Shown here: piece after piece, positions 58,980-64,000 of the stretch
Numbering within the stretch: position 1 is the stretch's first letter
Layout of the letters: each line of letters opens with the position of its first letter
Origin: Chlorops oryzae
Taxonomy: Eukaryota > Arthropoda > Insecta > Diptera > Chloropidae
Reading direction: 5' to 3'
DNA length: 64,000 bases
Assembly (NCBI GenBank): GCA_020466095.1
Contig: CM035806.1
Location: 99,021,090 to 99,085,089 of the forward strand
The notes under the pieces: model-generated
What the model saw: the letters and a program-made list of their open reading frames with translations, nothing else
What the model was told of the DNA's origin: nothing
The model's database searches: none
Made by a program: the position numbers and the translations under genes

Positions 58980-59879
58980 ATATATAAATAAAATTTTTCG
59001 GTATTGAATTAATACTGGATTCATATTGAATTATGTTATTATTGAAGTAATGTGGTTTCTACATTGACTTGAACAGTTGCCATATCAATTTAAAAACGTT
59101 TCTTACAGGTGTGTGATTGGTTTCCATGGGTTTTCATTTCCCTGGGGAAATACGATTCCTGGGAAGTAAAATATGGTGTGATTGTTTTCCCGGGAATCGA
59201 AAAAGAACATTAATTATTTTTCTTTTATGTTGAAAATTATTTAATTAATATGGCTCGTTTTCGATTTTAAGTGGCAGTTTTTCCCTGAGTTAACGCCGTG
59301 GTAAATCAATTTTTTTTCATTCCATAACACATTCAAACCCGGTTAACAGTGTGGGTCTAACTTCGGTTTCATTTCCACACAAAATTACTCGGCGGGATAT
59401 TTTCTTGAAACGATTTCTTCTCTCAATAAAATTCCCACTAGTCTATGTACAGTATTCCTCGGAAATATACAGCATATAAGAATTCACATCCTAAAAAGCA
59501 TCGAAACTGTGTCATGGACATCCCTCAACCTACTGAATTCATTTGCAGACAAGCTTTCTTCGCTGGAAAGTTTATTTTTTTTTTGCATTTTTGATGATGT
59601 TTACATCCGGTGAATACTGTAACTTAAAATTTTCATATGCGGACAAAAGGTTCTTGAGAGGTTTCACTGTAAATACAAATGTTTATTGGTCTATCAATAT
59701 TTTTTCGCGGTGTTTACCGTTCGTGCTAAATGGGTTGTACTTCCCATATGTTAATTATCCGAATATTTTTTGCACACCCAACACCAGTAGCGAAACGAAA
59801 TGTAGGAGGTTGTGGAAACGATTTTTCATGAAAACTACTTTCCGACTTTCCGAAATTTCCGATTTTGAACACTATGCTA
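58980..59879. other. no gene seen
   Basis: Includes a 124-codon open frame (59543-59917) without recognisable domain or splice context; treated as chance. Confidence 0.45.
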
Positions 59880-60060
59880 GTTCAAAAAACAGCCAGACGG
59901 CTTTCAAAGGTATCTAGAAGTAATAAGTAAAACACCCTGAATACAATAGTGAGATTGATTTTTTTGGGATTGGCTCAGTTAACGGAGATTTTCGCGTTTA
60001 AAGCTGGATCCCTAAAGTATGCAAGCATAATTTTGTTTTTTACTTAAAAAATTTTTCTTC
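59880..60060 (+). repeat. dispersed repeat G copy
   Basis: Collinear with 17237-17420, then abuts repeat K at about 60062. Confidence 0.65.
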
Positions 60061-60061
60061 A

Positions 60062-60420
60062 TGATAGGGGGGTCCAAGATGAACAAAAATCGTACGTGAG
60101 GAGGGTCCCAAATGCACCCTTGAAGAGTTATGGGGCCTTAAAGTTTTTTAGCACAAAGTCCAAAAAAACAATAATGGTTAATTGTAGACAAAAAATTAAT
60201 GTAGTTTGAAAGGTAATTGTGCAGGCTTTTAGGAAAAACTAAATTGATGGTTAAAAGTTCAGCCATTGAATAAAAAAGAAACGGTCAAAGTCAAAAATTC
60301 TGAAAAATTTTTTAATTATTTTACTTTGAAAGCCATTTTGGTATGAAAAGTGTCCAATTAACAATAAAATTTTTTATTTTATTTAAAATTCTGAATCGAT
60401 TTCCTTTAATTTGGTACCCC
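60062..60420 (+). repeat. repeat K copy 3, 5' end missing
   Basis: GGGGGGTCCAAGATGAACAA, ATGGGGCCTTAAAGTTTTTT and AAGCCATTTTGGTATGAAAA as in copy 1. Confidence 0.7.
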
Positions 60421-60921
60421 ACATGTCTAATAAATTTTTTGAAAATATTCAGAAGATTTTTTCAACCTAAACACGTTAAGCTCATGTCTGTTTTACTTCT
60501 CAATTTTCTTGTATGCTAGACTAATTTGGGAGCCTTCGTTTATATGTGGAAAGTATCAATAGAATTGAACGCATATGTTCTCCATGGAAAATAGACCTAA
60601 CTAACTACTCAAGCCTCAGCTTCTTGGTATGCAAAAATTCCCCATAAGACGTGAGGTGTGTTGTATTCTTATCCTTTGAAGTGCAAGAAAAGGTGTCCAA
60701 GATATCTTGCAATTGATTGAATTTAATGAAAAAGAAGGGAGTCTCTTTTTCTTATATCTTTACAGAACTACATAATTCTAGCAATAATGAAACTTTACGA
60801 TGGTGCCCACTTGCTGGATATCCCTTGGCAAATTTACCTAACTTTGAAAAATATCGCTCTATATATATAATATAATGCATTATATTGTCATTAAATATAT
60901 ATTTTTCTTATGTAGCTCGTA

Positions 60922-61346
60922 ATAGGGCTAAAACGACTAAGTCAAAACGGGGTGTTTACATATGCACATGTCGTTTTGTCATTTTGTGGTTATCTTTTGT
61001 TTGCTTAACACGTAAAATATGAGTGAATATTGTTATTTAGATAAGAAGCAATTATTGAAATTGTGTTAGTTTTCTACATTGGTTGTGGAAACAACCTCAC
61101 AATTTTTAAATAAGAAATTTCAATTACCATATGTTTTGCATTTTTATAGTGATGACACTCAGATTTCGATATTTTTATCAGTTTATAACCAGGATTTATC
61201 TTGTTTTGCTACTTGTTTTAAATTAAAACAGGAAAGTTTCTCGTTTTAGTTTTGTACGATAAAACGGGAAAAATCAAAGTTGTTTTAGTGCTAAAACGGG
61301 CAAAGTTGATAAAACGCGAATAAAATGGCATATGTAAACGGACTAT
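60922..61346. mobile_element. MITE family Q copy 3, terminal deletion
   Basis: Matches copy 2 but lacks about 30 bp just inside the ATAGGG end. Confidence 0.78.
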
Positions 61347-61479
61347 AAGTCTCCGAGTGTTAAATTTTATCTGCGGGATCGAATCCCGGTGGGTTAAGTA
61401 AAGAAATAAAGTAAAATATTGCTCCATAATTTCCTTATGAAACTATTTCGTCAATGCGTATCCATATATGTATGTATGT

Positions 61480-61562
61480 ATACAGGGCCGGATTATGGGG
61501 GGGGCCAGGGGGGTCAGTGGCACCGGGCCTCCACCACGTGGGGGCCCCCACCAGCAGTGATC
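61480..61562 (+). mobile_element. hAT-like left end fragment
   Basis: CAGGGCCGGATTATGGGGGG then GGCACCGGGCCTCCACC resembles hAT-type ends with G-rich subterminal sequence. No right end found. Confidence 0.4.
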
Positions 61563-62155
61563 AAATTAATTTTTTTTATTTATTATAGTTTTCAAGATAT
61601 TGAGTAACTACTCTCTTAAAATTTTCACCTATTTATACGGTTATTCAGTGGACTTAAGAATTGAATAACCCTTTTATCAATCACAAAACGTACTTATGCT
61701 AACAATCAATCTGTCGTTTAGTGAAAATATGCTACATAGTAAATTTTATTTTATAATATTCGCTCTACTCAGACTCGCACTTGACCGCTTTTTCGTGGAG
61801 AAGCGGATTTGTGTTGCGGAGTAAGTGATTTTATGACGATTTATTTTAACCCTTTCGCCCTTACTGAGACAATACGTCGAAGCAATTTTCAACTCTTCAT
61901 AACTTCTTTATTACTTCCAATATTTCTATATTTGAAAAATTCCAATAAGGCCATAAGTATTCTGTTTAATCGGCATCGTAATTTATAAGTATTGCACTTA
62001 AATTTCATATGTTAAATGTAACATCAAAAATGAATACCCTCTTTTGTCATTTATGCATCACACACTTATTCGTTTCTCATTCTTTGCAATATACTCAAAT
62101 TCCAATTATGTTCGCTGTTAATACGGTACATTTGCTAGTCAGGCTGTACATACGT
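61563..62155. other. piggyBac-like end within otherwise unassigned sequence
   Basis: TTAACCCTTTCGCCCTTACT at about 61847 matches the reverse of the right end of 14394-14752; the rest of that element is not evident. Confidence 0.45.
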
Positions 62156-62552
62156 CCCAGCAGATAATTGGATCATCCAAAGAGTAATCCTAGATCGCTC
62201 ATTTGCGAGTAATGGATTACTAGAGAATGCTCAAATTTCATATATTTTTTAACATAGGATGTCCCGGCGGAGGAGTAAACCTTTTGATCTCCGAAAGGAG
62301 ATCAAGTGGAGTAGTCTTTTCTAATTCAAGAAAGAGCATAAGCGGAGTAATATATTGCTCGCGTCTTAGTCCAAATGAATGGATAAGTCATTAAATATCA
62401 TAGGTTGCTCTCCTATTGCTCCAAATGAATGATTAAGCGATTATAAAAATTGAAATAAAACCTCGATTGCTCGCTTCTTACTCCAAATAGATGAATAAGT
62501 CATTACTCTTCTTTTGCTCGGTTAAGGTATTAATCCATAATTATCTGTTGGG
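62156..62552. mobile_element. CCC...GGG MITE, 2-bp duplication GT
   Basis: Ends CCCAGCAGATAATTGGAT and, inverted, CCCAACAGATAATTATGGAT. GT is at both flanks (62154-62155, 62553-62554). The interior is rich in GAGTAAT/TTGCTC motifs and is related to 18400-18796. Confidence 0.65.
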
Positions 62553-63301
62553 GTTATTTATGCATTTATACATACATACTAAGTCGGCTTCTACATTGAA
62601 CGATTATCGACGCGATTTTTACAACGATTTTTTCAAATTCCCTTTTGAAATTGTCTTCTGTCGGTGTTCGCTTCTACACTACACGATTTGCAAGCAACCG
62701 ATTTATACTTTGTTGTGTTTTTCTTATGACATTCGTTTATTGGATTTATGCGAATTAAGTAAGTAAGTAATAAAATAAGTGCTTGTGACGCATTTTAAAA
62801 TATATAAATTAAATTAGAATGGATTCAGACACTTCATAAAAAATTATTCCAACAATTCTTTGAAACTGTTTTCCGTTCTACGAACGGCGGGAAAGGCAAC
62901 TGTCAAAAATCGGCATGGAAATCGACGACATGGCTAGTACAAACGATTTTGACCGCTTCACTTTCGTCTCTCCTCCCTTGCCTACAAACGCAAAAATCGG
63001 TGAGTGCTGTTGGCCGACAATCGTCCAATGTAAAAGTAGACTAACACGCTATTAAAGAATAAAAACTCACTTCTCGATTCGCCGTCAAGCAGTACGATAT
63101 AAGTGAAAGCGAATCTTTATTTTCATTAGAGAAATCTATCACACAAGTGATAGAATAACAAGCCTTGACGAACCCAAGGCAAAGGAGTACTTAATATCGA
63201 CCAAGAGATTGGGTATTCCCAAACTGGCTATCTTCCAGTTTGTACATATTCTATGTGGTGAAATTGCCATATGTATGTGGTGGAAACAAGTATAACGAAA
63301 T
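62553..63301. other. no gene seen
   Basis: Unassigned sequence upstream of ey between a CCC...GGG MITE and element E copy B. Confidence 0.45.
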
Positions 63302-64000
63302 ACACAGAAAAACTTTTGTGCGTAAATACAACCAATTTTTTAATCAATATAACAATTTCGTTGTTAAAACTCAGCCTATCACACTTTTTGTTATATTAAA
63401 CAAATCGTTTGGTTGGGACAATTAATGAAAGTATTCACACTCAACAAATATATTCAATCAACGATTTGTTGTATCAACAACCAAAAGTATTCGCATTCAA
63501 CAAAAAATTTCAATTAACGATTTGTTGTATCAACAACCAAAAGTATTCGCATTCAACAAACATTTTCAACTATTGATTTGTAATATCAACAATCAAAGGT
63601 ATTAAAAATCAACTAAAAATTTCAAATAAATAAAAAAGGAAAAACTGCCTCATCTACATATTCCATAATAAAAATTGGAGTCTGTAAAGTCAGTTTACGG
63701 ACGATAATTATAAATTATAACACCATGATTAATGAACATATGTCAGCTTTTGATTATTTTGTCTCTTCTTGTACGTACGTCCGCATAAAGCTAATGAGAA
63801 CTTTAGAAAAAATATTTATATGCACTAATACTTTCATTAATTGATATAACAAAACAAGCAATCAAGGTTTTGTTGAGGATGAATACTTTTGGTTGTTGAT
63901 AGAACAAATCCTTAATTGAAAATGTTTGTTGAATGCGAATACTTTTGGTTGTTGATACAACAAACCGTTGATGAATATATTTGTTGAGTGCGAATACTTT
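63302..64000. mobile_element. element E copy B, cut by window edge
   Basis: Starts ACACAGAAAAACTTTTGTGC. Has about three tandem units near 56-60 bp with CGATTTGTTGTATCAACAAC (63430-63620) and the inverted set at 63870-64000. Uninterrupted where copy A carries inserts. Confidence 0.65.

Noticed and set aside
59543..59917. 124-codon plus-strand frame with a hydrophobic start that could look like a signal peptide
   Set aside because: No recognisable family, splice signals or homologue in the window; AT-rich chance frame is more likely.

Overview
This window is fly DNA (higher Diptera, Schizophora-type). One developmental gene, the Pax6 orthologue eyeless (ey), lies on the minus strand and fills most of it. 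Its eight coding exons run from about 52,281 down to 5,143 and read through as one 844-codon protein: an N-terminal exon, a paired domain in two exons, a linker exon, a homeodomain split by a short intron, and a low-complexity C-terminal region ending in the ey-type tail. The introns are 12.1 kb, 69 bp, 12.6 kb, 16.9 kb, 84 bp, 99 bp and 2.7 kb. A 3' splice site just upstream of the first coding exon shows that a non-coding exon lies further 5', at higher coordinates or outside the window. The species cannot be named from the sequence; the exon code and repeat types fit a large-genome acalyptrate or calyptrate fly.

The rest is mobile DNA, much of it nested, with many insertions defined to the base by terminal inverted repeats (TIRs) and target-site duplications (TSDs). 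Thirteen insertions have hAT-like 8-bp TSDs. One is an internally deleted hAT with a transposase C-terminus (34,863-36,096). One is split by an apparently intact DD34D mariner (24,268-25,560) whose empty site survives in a sister copy at 2,957-3,190. Other classes are pogo-like MITEs with TA duplications, TTAA-flanked elements (27,210-27,947; 49,818-50,551; 14,394-14,752), CCC...GGG elements with 2-bp duplications, Helentron/DINE-like repeats with a microsatellite core and a terminal hairpin, a probable solo LTR, a 5'-truncated LINE with a 14-bp TSD, a decayed RTE-type LINE end, and several tRNA-derived SINE families. Two SINE families share their 3' tail with the LINE in the same window.

Layout: 1-5,100 is downstream of ey and repeat-rich. 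5,143-9,527 holds the last four coding exons around a 2.7-kb intron filled by a large TIR element carrying three nested MITEs. 9,528-26,410 is a long intron with inverted and dispersed repeats, palindromic MITEs and the mariner. 26,411-26,969 is the linker exon. 26,970-39,585 is an intron with the hAT cluster, LINE and SINEs. 39,586-40,001 holds the paired-domain exons. 40,002-52,115 is an intron with nested pogo/DINE/LTR and SINE insertions. 52,116-52,295 is the N-terminal exon. 52,296-64,000 is the 5' intron or upstream region.

The strongest leads for follow-up are: two separate cases where consecutive hAT-type elements share one 8-bp target, leaving three identical 8-mers; palindromic MITEs whose two arms match each other where copies differ; a CCC...GGG element class whose 2-bp duplications are confirmed by empty sites inside SINEs; and the shared LINE/SINE tail.
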